DNA of 64,000 nt. Source: an uncultured Verrucomicrobiota bacterium. GTDB lineage: Bacteria > Verrucomicrobiota > Verrucomicrobiia > Limisphaerales > UBA9464. Shown piece after piece: positions 37,155 to 45,095 of this stretch. How positions within the stretch are numbered: position 1 is the stretch's first letter; every line of letters begins with the position of its first letter. The DNA lies in the NCBI GenBank assembly GCA_903907995.1, contig CAIVQH010000023.1, positions 124,001 through 188,000 of the forward strand, in the 5' to 3' direction. Below the pieces are notes generated by a model, which worked only from the letters and a program-made list of their open reading frames with translations, made no database searches and had not been told where the DNA came from. Both the position numbers and the translations under genes were made by a program.

Positions 37155-38351
37155 ATGAATGCGCCGTTCGCGGTGGCCGCACATTACAGCGGCACATGGG
37201 ACGAAGCCCGGCTGGAACGCTGGGCCGTCCAGCTCCGCTCCCGGCTCGATGCCCCGAACGTCACCCTCGGTCTAGTTTTCCTCACGCCGCAGTTTTTTGA
37301 CGTCGCGAAGGAGGTCTTGGAAATCCTGCGCGTCCATGCCCGCATCCCCCTGCTCGTCGGCTGCTCCAGCCAGAGCCTGATCGTCAACGGCGAGGAACTG
37401 GAGGACGAGCCCGGGCTCGTGGTGCAGCTCTTCCACCTGCCCGACGCGCAGCTGCGGGCGCTGCATTTTACCGACACCGATCTGGAAAAGACGAATGGTC
37501 CCGCCGAGTGGCACCGGTTCACCGGAGTGAGGCCCGAGGATACACACGGCTGGCTCATCTTTGCGGATCCCTTCCATCTCGACGGCGAATCCTGGCTGCG
37601 GGAATGGAACGCCGCCTATCCGGCCAAGTCCGCGGTCGGCGGGCTGGCCAGCGGCAATTTCGAAGAGCAGCGCATCCAGCTCTACCTCAACGGCGAGGTG
37701 TTTGAAGACGGAGCCCTGGCCCTCAGCATCGGCGGCGGCGTGAAGATTGAGTGCCTGACGTCACAGGGCTGCACGCCCATCGGCGCTCCCTGGACGATCA
37801 CCAAGTCCGACCGGAACTTCATTCACCAGATCGCGAACCGTCCCGCTTACCACGTGCTGGTGGACACGTTCAACGCGTTGCCCAAGGAGGAACAGACCCG
37901 CGCCCAGGGCAACCTCTTCGTCGGCTTTGCCAACTCGGAATATCACGAGGAGTTCCACCGGGGTGATTTTTTGGTGCGAAACCTCCTCGGGGCCGACCCG
38001 CAGAACGGGATCCTCGCCGTCGGGGCCCTGCCCCGCACCGGCCAGACGATCCAGTTCCATCGCCGTGACGCCGCCACGGCCACCGACGATCTCGTGGCCG
38101 GTCTCACGCGCATCCGCAAGCAGGTGGAGGGGGCGACGGTTTACGGCGGCCTGCTCTGCCTGTGCAACGGCCGGGGCAAACGGCTCTTCGGCCATATGGG
38201 CCGGCCCAATCACGACGCCAGCCTGGTACAGGAACAGCTGGGCCCGTTGTCGGTCTCCGGTTTCTTTTGCAACGGCGAGCTGGGGCCCGTCGGCGGGAAG
38301 AATTTCCTCCACGGTTACACCGCGTCCCTCGCCCTGCTGGTCAAGGCCTGA
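37155..38351 (+). CDS. FIST domain protein
   Basis: A 398-residue protein with the N-terminal FIST domain (LGLVFLTPQFFDVAKEVLEILRV, LLVGCSSQSLIVNGEELEDEPGLVVQLFHL, SAVGGLASG) and the FIST_C domain (EFHRGDFLVRNLLGADPQNGILAVGALPRTGQTIQFHRRDA, GGLLCLCNGRGKRLFG, GFFCNGELGPVGGKNFLHGYTASLAL). FIST proteins are thought to bind small ligands, possibly amino acids, and often occur with signalling genes. None is adjacent here. No signal peptide or catalytic motif is seen. Confidence 0.92.
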   Translation: MNAPFAVAAHYSGTWDEARLERWAVQLRSRLDAPNVTLGLVFLTPQFFDVAKEVLEILRVHARIPLLVGCSSQSLIVNGEELEDEPGLVVQLFHLPDAQLRALHFTDTDLEKTNGPAEWHRFTGVRPEDTHGWLIFADPFHLDGESWLREWNAAYPAKSAVGGLASGNFEEQRIQLYLNGEVFEDGALALSIGGGVKIECLTSQGCTPIGAPWTITKSDRNFIHQIANRPAYHVLVDTFNALPKEEQTRAQGNLFVGFANSEYHEEFHRGDFLVRNLLGADPQNGILAVGALPRTGQTIQFHRRDAATATDDLVAGLTRIRKQVEGATVYGGLLCLCNGRGKRLFGHMGRPNHDASLVQEQLGPLSVSGFFCNGELGPVGGKNFLHGYTASLALLVKA

Positions 38352-38355
38352 GCGG

Positions 38356-38814
38356 TTACCTCGCCGGCAGCACCTGGTTGCCGATATCCACGGCCAGGAA
38401 CCAGCTACCGTCGGGCCGGCGATGCCAGATGCTCAGATATTTGCCCGTTTTTCCGCCTCCGTCCCCGTGCAAGACGTAGTCACCCCATGTCCATGCGAGT
38501 TCGCCGCTGAGCGAAATTTCCCCGCCTTGCGGGTGCCATTCGAGCGCCCCCGCCGGCAGGCCCTCCAACCCTGCACTGATCGCTGGCTGTCCGACCACCG
38601 GTGGGCCGGCCGGTGACAGTTCCATGGAGCGCCCATCGGTGTACCGGGCGAAGGCCTCTGCGGGCGGCACCTGCATCGCGAGCCGGGCAAAGGCCAGATC
38701 CGCCTCCAACGCAGAGGTGTTTACCATGCGGGTCACGCTCGTCTTCTTGGAGCGCGAACCGGCGCAGCCGGTGATCAGCACCACCAACAGCACCATCAGG
38801 AAGGACCGTTTCAT
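38356..38814 (-). CDS. Lipoprotein with a DUF4440/SnoaL-like domain
   Basis: A 152-residue protein with a short signal and lipobox (MKRSFLMVLLVVLITGCAG, Cys about 17). The mature part has the pattern of a cone-shaped SnoaL/DUF4440 fold: AFARYTDGRSMEL, ELAWTWGDYVLHG and LSIWHRRPDGSWFLAVDIGN. Such domains often bind a ligand or serve as periplasmic isomerase-like folds; no catalytic residue can be named. ATG 38814 is chosen for the signal peptide. It is convergent with the FIST gene, with four bases between the two ends. Confidence 0.8.
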   Translation of the reverse strand: MKRSFLMVLLVVLITGCAGSRSKKTSVTRMVNTSALEADLAFARLAMQVPPAEAFARYTDGRSMELSPAGPPVVGQPAISAGLEGLPAGALEWHPQGGEISLSGELAWTWGDYVLHGDGGGKTGKYLSIWHRRPDGSWFLAVDIGNQVLPAR

Positions 38815-38886
38815 GCGACCGATGTAACCCGAACGAAGCCCAAACAAAAGCGCGGAACTCATGGGCCAAACGACTGAGCATCCTAC

Positions 38887-39777
38887 CTATTTCTTCAGCA
38901 CCGAACCGAAGAACGCGAGCGAGTCGGCCAGATGGGCTTCCCAATAGGCCCAGTCATGGCCGCCGGGGAATTCCTGATAGATATGAGCGATGCCCGCCGC
39001 GTTCAGTTCGGCGTGAAGTTCCCGGTTGGCCTGCAGGAGAAAATCGTCCGTGCCGCAGTCGAAACGGACCGGCGGCAGTTCGGCGCGATGCTGCCTCATC
39101 GCGGCGAGCACGGAGCGATCTTCCTCCGCCGGACTGTAGCTGCTGACCCCTTCCTCGACGGCCCCTTGCAACTGTTCCGCCCGGGTCGCGGACGAATGGC
39201 CCGATACCGCCCGGAACCGACCGGGATATTTCGCCCCCAGACGCAGCGCCCCAAAGCCGCCCATGCTCAGACCCGCGATGAACAAGGGTGAATCTGCCGA
39301 AGTGGAGGGTACAGCGCGGTTCACGGCCGCCGGAACTTCCTCGACAATCCAGCGCTCGAAATCCGACGCCTGCTCGGAGGCCGAGGAGGTTCCCGACACG
39401 CCGATGGGTTCCACCTCATCGTTCAGCACGGCCAGCGACAGGCGCATCGCTTCGCCTTCCCGCATGTGCGGCACGTAGCCGGAACCGTCTCCCCAAAGGC
39501 CGTCGCTGGGCATCGCCAGCACCATGGGGGGCAGCTCGCCCGCCGCGATCATCCGCGCCGCCGTGCGATGCGCCCCCCCCTTCAGCGCCCAGCCCCAATG
39601 CGAGCCGTAGATGCCGTGGAGAAGGATGACCACCGGCACATCCCGCCAACCCTGCGCCTGTGGCGGCACGAACAGCGTCAGATCGGCCCGGTGCCCGAGC
39701 GCGGGACTCTTCACCGTGACGAAACGCAGCCCGTCGAACTCAAACCGTTCATCGGAAATCTCGAAGGTGCGGAACAT
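38887..39777 (-). CDS. Esterase family alpha/beta hydrolase
   Basis: A 296-residue alpha/beta hydrolase of the esterase D group. VVILLHGIYGSHWGW is the oxyanion region; GLSMGG holds the nucleophile Ser; FDCGTDD gives a likely acid and EFPGGHDWAYWEAHL the His. The N-terminal FVPPQ and WRDVPVVILLHG match putative esterases acting on acyl esters, including S-formylglutathione and feruloyl-ester types, but the substrate is open. No clear signal peptide is seen from ATG 39777. It diverges from gltX across a gap with a strong hairpin. Confidence 0.88.
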   Translation of the reverse strand: MFRTFEISDERFEFDGLRFVTVKSPALGHRADLTLFVPPQAQGWRDVPVVILLHGIYGSHWGWALKGGAHRTAARMIAAGELPPMVLAMPSDGLWGDGSGYVPHMREGEAMRLSLAVLNDEVEPIGVSGTSSASEQASDFERWIVEEVPAAVNRAVPSTSADSPLFIAGLSMGGFGALRLGAKYPGRFRAVSGHSSATRAEQLQGAVEEGVSSYSPAEEDRSVLAAMRQHRAELPPVRFDCGTDDFLLQANRELHAELNAAGIAHIYQEFPGGHDWAYWEAHLADSLAFFGSVLKK

Positions 39778-39798
39778 GGGGGAAGGAAAGCCCCAGAG

Positions 39799-39900
39799 CC
39801 GGCGGTGGCACAGGGAAATGTTTCGCCCGGGCCTGGGCAAATCTCCCGATCTCCAGGAGCCCGGTCGATCCTGCGTCCGGCATGGACGCTGTGCCGCCGG
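39799..39900. promoter_or_regulatory. Nested inverted repeat in the gltX upstream region
   Basis: CCGGCGGTGGCACAG (39799-39813) and CTGTGCCGCCGG (39889-39900) can pair with a small bulge, and an inner pair CGGGCCTGG (39828-39836) with CCAGGAGCCCG (39853-39863) makes a second stem. The structure ends 20 bases before the gltX start codon. It could be a leader RNA controlling gltX, a divergent-promoter operator region, or a mobile palindrome. No T-box-like core is recognised. Confidence 0.45.
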
Positions 39901-39920
39901 TGTCGTATTTTCGGTGCCCC

Positions 39921-41276
39921 ATGTCCGTACCTGTCCGCGTCCGTTTCGCCCCGTCGCCCACCGGCTATCTGCACGTCGGTGGCGCGCGCACCGCGCTGTT
40001 CAACTGGCTCTATGCCCGCCGCACGGGCGGCACCTTTGTTCTGCGCATCGAGGACACCGACAACGCCCGCAATTCCCAGGAAGCCGTAGATGTCATCCTC
40101 TCCGGCCTCCGCTGGCTGGGCCTGGACTGGGACGAAGGCCCGCTCACCGGGGATGCCAATGGCCCGGTGAAAGGCAACGTCGGCCCCTATTTCCAAAGCC
40201 AGCGCGGTGAGATCTACCGCCGCCGGGCCGACGAGCTGAAGACCAAGGGCCACGCCTACGAGAAGGACGGCGCGCTGTTCTTCCGCATGACCCGGGAGCC
40301 CATCACGATCCCCGATCTCGTGGTCGGCGACGTCGTGCGCCCGCTCACCGACCGCGAGGTGTTGGATCCCGACTGGGTGCTCATCCGCAGCGACGGCGTG
40401 CCGGTCTTTCACTTCGTCAACGTGGTGGACGACCTGGAAATGGGCATTACCCATGTCATTCGCGGCGAGGACCACCTGAGCAACACCGCCAAACACGTCG
40501 CGCTCTTCCGCGCCTTTGGCGTCGAGCCGCCGAAGTACGCGCACATCCCGCTCATCCTGAACCTCGACGGCTCCAAGATGAGCAAGCGCGACCAGGGCGC
40601 GAGCGTGCAGAGCTACGTGGATGACGGCTACCTGCCCGAGGCCGTCATCAACTACCTGAGCCTGCTCGGCTGGTCTGCCAAGGACGTGCCCGAGCTGTTC
40701 ACGAAGGAGGAGATCGCGCCGCGTTTTGAGCTGTCCGACATCAACCGCGCCAACGCGCGCTTCGACCTGAAGAAGCTGGAGCACTTCCACTTCGAGCACA
40801 CGCGCAAGCTGGAGCCGAAGCGCTTCGTGCAGCTCGGCGTGGAGGCCCTGCTCAAGGCGGGCATCCACACCGCTGGCTTCCCACCGAGCTACGTGGCCGC
40901 CGCGCAACTGACCGCACAGGAGAAGGGCAAGCTCTTCAAGGAACTCCCGATCTGGACTGACTTCTACTTCGTCGATGACGACGCGGTAGTCTTCGATCCC
41001 GAGTCAAAGGCCAAGGCGCTGACACCCACCGCCCTGCCACTGCTGCAAAAGCTCGGCGAACGCTTCGCCGCGCTGCCGGAGTTCAACGCCGCCTCGCTCG
41101 AAGCCACCCTTAAGGCATTGGCGACCGAGCTGGGCGTGAAAGTGGGCGCACTGGTGCAACCCTGCCGCGTAGCCTGCACGGGGCGCCTAGTGGGTCCGAG
41201 CCTGTATCACCTCTTGGAAGTGCTGGGCCGGGAGAAGGTGGCGAAACGACTGGCGAGAATCGCTGCCGCTTCTTAA
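39921..41276 (+). CDS. gltX: Glutamyl-tRNA synthetase
   Basis: A 451-residue class I synthetase. The HIGH-equivalent motif is in RFAPSPTGYLHVGGARTALFNWL; the Glu-binding RIEDTDNARN block follows; the KMSKR loop is in LDGSKMSKRDQGASV. FHFVNVVDDLEMGITHVIRGEDHLSN is also diagnostic. The C-terminal anticodon-binding half ends YHLLEVLGREKVAKRL. The enzyme charges tRNA-Glu, which also feeds tetrapyrrole synthesis. ATG 39921 is chosen because conserved sequence begins there. Whether it also charges tRNA-Gln is not clear from the sequence. Confidence 0.97.
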   Translation: MSVPVRVRFAPSPTGYLHVGGARTALFNWLYARRTGGTFVLRIEDTDNARNSQEAVDVILSGLRWLGLDWDEGPLTGDANGPVKGNVGPYFQSQRGEIYRRRADELKTKGHAYEKDGALFFRMTREPITIPDLVVGDVVRPLTDREVLDPDWVLIRSDGVPVFHFVNVVDDLEMGITHVIRGEDHLSNTAKHVALFRAFGVEPPKYAHIPLILNLDGSKMSKRDQGASVQSYVDDGYLPEAVINYLSLLGWSAKDVPELFTKEEIAPRFELSDINRANARFDLKKLEHFHFEHTRKLEPKRFVQLGVEALLKAGIHTAGFPPSYVAAAQLTAQEKGKLFKELPIWTDFYFVDDDAVVFDPESKAKALTPTALPLLQKLGERFAALPEFNAASLEATLKALATELGVKVGALVQPCRVACTGRLVGPSLYHLLEVLGREKVAKRLARIAAAS

Positions 41277-41287
41277 CCTTCCATACC

Positions 41288-41767
41288 GTGCGCCGGTCCA
41301 CCGCAAATGCGATCCACGTTAGCACGTTAATCCTGCTGACCTTGGGCCTTTCGGCGCTCAATTTCTTCGCATCGTTTATCACCGCGTTTGCCTCCTTCGG
41401 TTTGGGAATCTGCGGCGGGCCAGGACTGCCGATCTGGCAAATCCTGGTTTTCTTCGTGCCGGTTGCCGCTGCGCTAAGTGCCCTCACAGCCAGCGTGACG
41501 TTTCGTCCACTCTGGTGGTTTGGAGCCGTTGTGCTCAACGGCCCCTTGATATTTCTCTCGGCTGTAATCCTCTTCGATGCGAGCGCTGAGGCCAATGATC
41601 GCTGGCGGGCCATCGTGATCGGCGGGATCATGCCGCTGATTTCTTTGGTGGTCGCCTACCGGGTCTGGAAACGGCGGTGTCAAGGTGTGGCCCCGAGTCA
41701 TATCAGAATTGGCTACGATCCCGTTGAACCTTTGTCCTCCGATGAGTGGCCGGAGTCGGACGCATGA
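41288..41767 (+). CDS. Small membrane protein of unknown function
   Basis: A 159-residue protein with about four predicted membrane segments (STLILLTLGLSALNFFASFI, WQILVFFVPVAAALSALTAS, WWFGAVVLNGPLIFLSAVILF, AIVIGGIMPLISLVVAYRVW) and a short acidic cytosolic tail. No family is recognised. GTG 41288 lies 11 bases after gltX. Its stop overlaps the ATG of the next small membrane protein (ATGA), so the two are probably translated together. Confidence 0.65.
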   Translation: MRRSTANAIHVSTLILLTLGLSALNFFASFITAFASFGLGICGGPGLPIWQILVFFVPVAAALSALTASVTFRPLWWFGAVVLNGPLIFLSAVILFDASAEANDRWRAIVIGGIMPLISLVVAYRVWKRRCQGVAPSHIRIGYDPVEPLSSDEWPESDA

Positions 41768-41967
41768 TCTTGGAACTGGTTTTCCTGCTGGCGAACGGGG
41801 TTTTCCTGCTCCTGTGCGCCGCGATGCTCTTTTGCGCCTATGTCGCTTCCATTCTGGTTGTGGCCGCGGGCTGGTATCACCGTAAGCACTGGTTGATTTG
41901 TGTCGGAGCCATTCCGTTCGGCTTGCTGACCCTGGTCTGGATTTTCCTCTGCCTGATGTTCCGTTGA
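41764..41967 (+). CDS. Small hydrophobic membrane protein
   Basis: A 67-residue protein made mostly of two membrane helices (LVFLLANGVFLLLCAAMLFCAYVA and LICVGAIPFGLLTLVWIFLCLMF) joined by a basic turn (GWYHRKHW). It overlaps the upstream gene by four bases. No family is recognised. A role as a small partner of the preceding protein is possible. Confidence 0.6.
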   Translation: MILELVFLLANGVFLLLCAAMLFCAYVASILVVAAGWYHRKHWLICVGAIPFGLLTLVWIFLCLMFR

Positions 41968-41988
41968 GCCCGCCCCGATCGAAGTCAC

Positions 41989-42324
41989 GTGACCAAACTC
42001 CTCTTCATCTGCAGCCGGAACGAGATCCGCAGCCTCACGGCGGAGCGGCTGTTCGACGGTTCGGCGCAGTATCAGGCGCGCTCGGCGGGGACGCAGCCGC
42101 AGGCGCGGGTGAAGATCACGGAGGGTCTGCTCGGCTGGGCCGATCTCATCTTTGTCATGGAGAAGTCGCACCTCCGCCGGCTGGAAGAGCGGTTTCCCGA
42201 GGCCATTGCCGGCAAGCCGGTGATCTGCCTGAACATTCCCGATGACTACGCGCACATGGACCCGGCGCTGATCGAGGAATTCGAAGGCAAGCTGCCGGAG
42301 CATCTGCCCGGCTGGCCACCGTGA
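41989..42324 (+). CDS. Low-molecular-weight protein-tyrosine-phosphatase-like protein
   Basis: A 111-residue protein with the PTP loop in ICSRNEIRSLTAE, which keeps CX5R but not the usual GNxCRSP wording. ADLIFVMEKSHLRRLEERF and VICLNIPDDYAHMDPALIEE, with its Asp-rich DP-type loop, follow. This matches the short LMW-PTP-related proteins found singly in many bacteria. Cysteine-dependent phosphatase or arsenate-reductase-like activity is plausible. It starts with GTG 41989 (the frame gives MTKLLFICS). It ends at a word-repeat hairpin. Confidence 0.85.
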   Translation: MTKLLFICSRNEIRSLTAERLFDGSAQYQARSAGTQPQARVKITEGLLGWADLIFVMEKSHLRRLEERFPEAIAGKPVICLNIPDDYAHMDPALIEEFEGKLPEHLPGWPP

Positions 42325-42333
42325 GGCGGTGGA

Positions 42334-42438
42334 CCAGTAAACAGTAAACAGTGATCAGTAAGTCAGTTCAGAAAGGAAGCTCGCGCCTTTTCTGGTCTGG
42401 CTCACTGACCTACTGACCCACTGGCTCACTGGTTTACT
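42334..42438. repeat. Inverted repeat of CAGTAAAC / GGTCAGTG words
   Basis: The left run CCAGTAAACAGTAAACAGTGATCAG (from 42334) and the right run CCCACTGGCTCACTGGTTTACTT (to 42438) are imperfect complements. An inner CAGAAAGG/CCTTTTCTG stem closes them. The right arm covers the last codons and stop of cobA-hemD. The words are shared with the element at 24648-24716. Confidence 0.75.
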
Positions 42439-43966
42439 TCGCCTTGGCCACGGCGCGTTCCAGCGCAGTCAGCATGCCGTCAAGGTTGTGCGGCTTGGCC
42501 TCAACCGTCGGCGTCAGGCCAAGGGCGACGAGCGCCTTGCTGGTCTCGGGGCCGATGGACAGCGTCTTCAGCGCCGGGAACTTCTTCAGCAACTTCGGCA
42601 GGTCGAAGCGGGCGTGGAAATTCTCCACCGTCGAGGCGCTGGTGAAGGTGATCCAGTCCGCGCCTTCCTCGATCAGCTTGGCAGCCGCCCCGTTCACGTC
42701 GTCGGTCTCAGGCACCGTCCGGTAGCACGCAACGTCATCGACGATGGCGCCGAGTTCCTCCAGCTTGGTGATCAGCTCAGGATTTGCGACCTGCGCGCGG
42801 AGGCATAGGATGCGCAGATTTTCCACGTTTTCCTCCTTGGAGATGGCGGCGGCGACCTTACCGGCGACGTATTCGTCGGGCATGGCGTGAACGGCGAGGT
42901 GCAACTCCTTGACCTTGGCCGCCGTCGCGGGCCCGACCGCCGCAATGCGCACGCGCCCGAGCACGCGGATGTCCTCGTAGGCCTTGAAGAAGTAGTCGAA
43001 GAACGCCGTGACCCCGTTGGGCGAGGTGAAGACGAGCCAGTCGTACTCGCCGAGCGCGGTCATCGCCTCAACCAGCGGCTCGTGGCGCTCCGGAGCCGCG
43101 ATCTTGATCGTGGGAATCTCCAGCACCTCGGCCCCGCGCTCCGAGAGCAGGCGTGACCACTGGCTGGCCTGCTCCCGGGTGCGCGTGACCACGACCCGTT
43201 GGCCGAAGAGCGGGCGCTGCTCGAACCAGTTCAGCTTGGACCGCAGGGTCACCACGCCGCCAATGATGGTCACGGCGGGCGCGGTGAACTTCTTCGCCTC
43301 CACCACATCGGCAATCGTCGCGAGCGTGCCCTCGATGCTCTGCTGGTGGCCAGTGGTGCCCCAGCGGACCATGGCGACTGGTGTGGTGGCGGCCATGCCG
43401 TTCGTCACCAGTTCGGACGCGATCTGGCGGATGCGCTCGACGCCCATCAGAACGACCTTGGTCCCGGGCATCTTGGCGATCTGCGCCCAGTCGAGGCCGG
43501 ACTCCGGCTTGGTGGGATCCTCGTGGCCGGTAATCACCTGATAGGCGCAGCAGAAGTCGCGGTGCGTGACCGGGATGCCCGCGTAGTTCGGTGCCGCCAC
43601 GGTCGAGGAGATGCCGGGCACCACCTCGAAACGGACCCCGGCCGCCGCCAGTTCCTCCGCCTCCTCGCCGCCGCGTCCGAAGACGTACGGGTCACCACCC
43701 TTGAGACGGACCACCGTTTTGCCCTCCTTGGCCTTCGTGACCAGCAACTGGTTCAAATCCTCCTGCGGGATGGCGTGATCGCGCGAGCGCTTGCCGCCGT
43801 AGATGACTTCCGCCGATTTCGGGGCCAGGCGGAGCAGGTCGGGATTGACCAGTGCATCATAGACCACGACATCGGCGCGCCCGAGCAGTTCGGCCCCGCG
43901 CAACGTCAGCAGGCCGGCGTCACCGGGACCGGCGCCGACGAGGTAAACAGTTCCCTTCCGATTCAT
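42434..43966 (-). CDS. cobA-hemD: Fused uroporphyrinogen-III C-methyltransferase / uroporphyrinogen-III synthase
   Basis: A 510-residue bifunctional enzyme. Residues 1-245 form the SAM-dependent methyltransferase that makes precorrin-2: LVGAGPGDAGLLTLRGAELLG, VYDALVNPDLL, VVRLKGGDPYVFGRGGEEAEEL, VPGISSTVAAPNYAGIPVTHR and VALMGV-like VVLMGVERIRQI. Residues from about 260 form HemD, the cyclase that closes the ring with inversion: VVVTRTREQASQWSRLL, VFTSPNGVTAFF, AVGPATAAKVKEL, VACYRTVPE and ITFTSASTVENF. Together the two feed siroheme and B12. ATG 43966 is chosen by conserved start. It lies close to cbiX-like 45096, with a kinase gene between them. Confidence 0.95.
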   Translation of the reverse strand: MNRKGTVYLVGAGPGDAGLLTLRGAELLGRADVVVYDALVNPDLLRLAPKSAEVIYGGKRSRDHAIPQEDLNQLLVTKAKEGKTVVRLKGGDPYVFGRGGEEAEELAAAGVRFEVVPGISSTVAAPNYAGIPVTHRDFCCAYQVITGHEDPTKPESGLDWAQIAKMPGTKVVLMGVERIRQIASELVTNGMAATTPVAMVRWGTTGHQQSIEGTLATIADVVEAKKFTAPAVTIIGGVVTLRSKLNWFEQRPLFGQRVVVTRTREQASQWSRLLSERGAEVLEIPTIKIAAPERHEPLVEAMTALGEYDWLVFTSPNGVTAFFDYFFKAYEDIRVLGRVRIAAVGPATAAKVKELHLAVHAMPDEYVAGKVAAAISKEENVENLRILCLRAQVANPELITKLEELGAIVDDVACYRTVPETDDVNGAAAKLIEEGADWITFTSASTVENFHARFDLPKLLKKFPALKTLSIGPETSKALVALGLTPTVEAKPHNLDGMLTALERAVAKAK

Positions 43967-44071
43967 CGCCTGACCGTATGGGGCGGCGCGCCTCCGCTCA
44001 AACTTTCTTCGAAAGCACACTAGGCGCTTGTCCTCCTCCACGGCGGCCTTACATTCCCCCGCCACGAAAAA

Positions 44072-45085
44072 ATGCAGCCCGCCCGCAATTCACTGAAGCT
44101 CGTCGCGTGTCCGCACTGCGGGGCCAAGGTGTTCATTTCCGGCGACCTCGCGCCGCTGGAAAAGACGCCGTGCTCCAAGTGCGGACAGCCGATCATGATG
44201 CCGATGCAGCTCCGCCAGTTCGAGCTGCAGTCGGAAATCGCGTCAGGCGGCATGGGCACCGTGTTCCGCGCGTTCGACACCACGCTGGGCCGGATCGTGG
44301 CGGTCAAGCTGATGAAGCAGGGGATCGCGCAGGACGAGGACGCGGTGAACGCCTTCGCCGCCGAGGCCCGCGCCTGCGCCGCGCTGAACCACACGAACAT
44401 CATCCACATCTACACCTTCGACCAGGAGGGGCCGAACAAGTACCTGGTCATGGAACTGGCCGATGCCGGCAGCCTTGACACACGGATCGAGACGCTGCAC
44501 CGGGTGCCGGAACTGGACGTGCTCGACATCGGCGTGAAGGTCACGAGCGCGCTGGGCGCCGCCCTGAAGCACGGTTTGCTGCATCTCGACATCAAGCCGG
44601 GCAACATCCTCTTCGCCGCCGACGGCGAACCCAAGCTCGTGGACTTCGGCCTGGCCAGGAAGACCGACGTGGAGAAGGACAACTACGCCCCCGTGTACGG
44701 CACGCCGTACTATATCGCCCCCGAACGGGTCCAGCAGACAGGCGAGAGCTTCCTGAGCGACATGTATTCGCTGGCCGGTACGCTCTACCACGCACTCGTC
44801 GGCCACGTGCCATTTGAGGCCACCACGGTGGACGAGGTCGTCGCCGCGCAGATCCACACCGCGCTCACGCCGCCGCACGTCGCCGTGACGGACATCACCC
44901 TGCCCACCAGCGAGGCGCTGGTGAAGGCGATGGCCAAGAACCCGGCCGAACGCTTCCAGAGCTACGACGAGTTCCGCATCGCCCTGGAGGCCGCCCGCAG
45001 CCAGCTGCTCATTGCGCACTTCACCGGCCAACAATCACCCACCGCCGCGCCCTCGCGCGAGAGCAAGAGCTGGTGGCGGCGCTGA
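44072..45085 (+). CDS. Zinc-ribbon Ser/Thr protein kinase
   Basis: A 337-residue Hanks-type kinase. The N-terminal 45 residues form a treble-clef or zinc-ribbon motif, CPHCGAKVFISG...CSKCGQPIMM. The kinase domain has the Gly loop ASGGMGTVF, the ATP lysine VAVKLMK, the catalytic loop HLDIKPGN at 171-178 (Leu in the RD Arg position, so non-RD) and VDFGLA for the Mg loop. GTPYYIAPE and DMYSLAGTLYHALVGHVPF complete the fold. No membrane helix or sensor domain follows, so input may be through the ribbon or a partner. It lies between two siroheme-type genes. Co-transcription with cbiX is possible (11-base gap). Confidence 0.9.
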   Translation: MQPARNSLKLVACPHCGAKVFISGDLAPLEKTPCSKCGQPIMMPMQLRQFELQSEIASGGMGTVFRAFDTTLGRIVAVKLMKQGIAQDEDAVNAFAAEARACAALNHTNIIHIYTFDQEGPNKYLVMELADAGSLDTRIETLHRVPELDVLDIGVKVTSALGAALKHGLLHLDIKPGNILFAADGEPKLVDFGLARKTDVEKDNYAPVYGTPYYIAPERVQQTGESFLSDMYSLAGTLYHALVGHVPFEATTVDEVVAAQIHTALTPPHVAVTDITLPTSEALVKAMAKNPAERFQSYDEFRIALEAARSQLLIAHFTGQQSPTAAPSRESKSWWRR

Positions 45086-45095
45086 CCGTTGGCCG

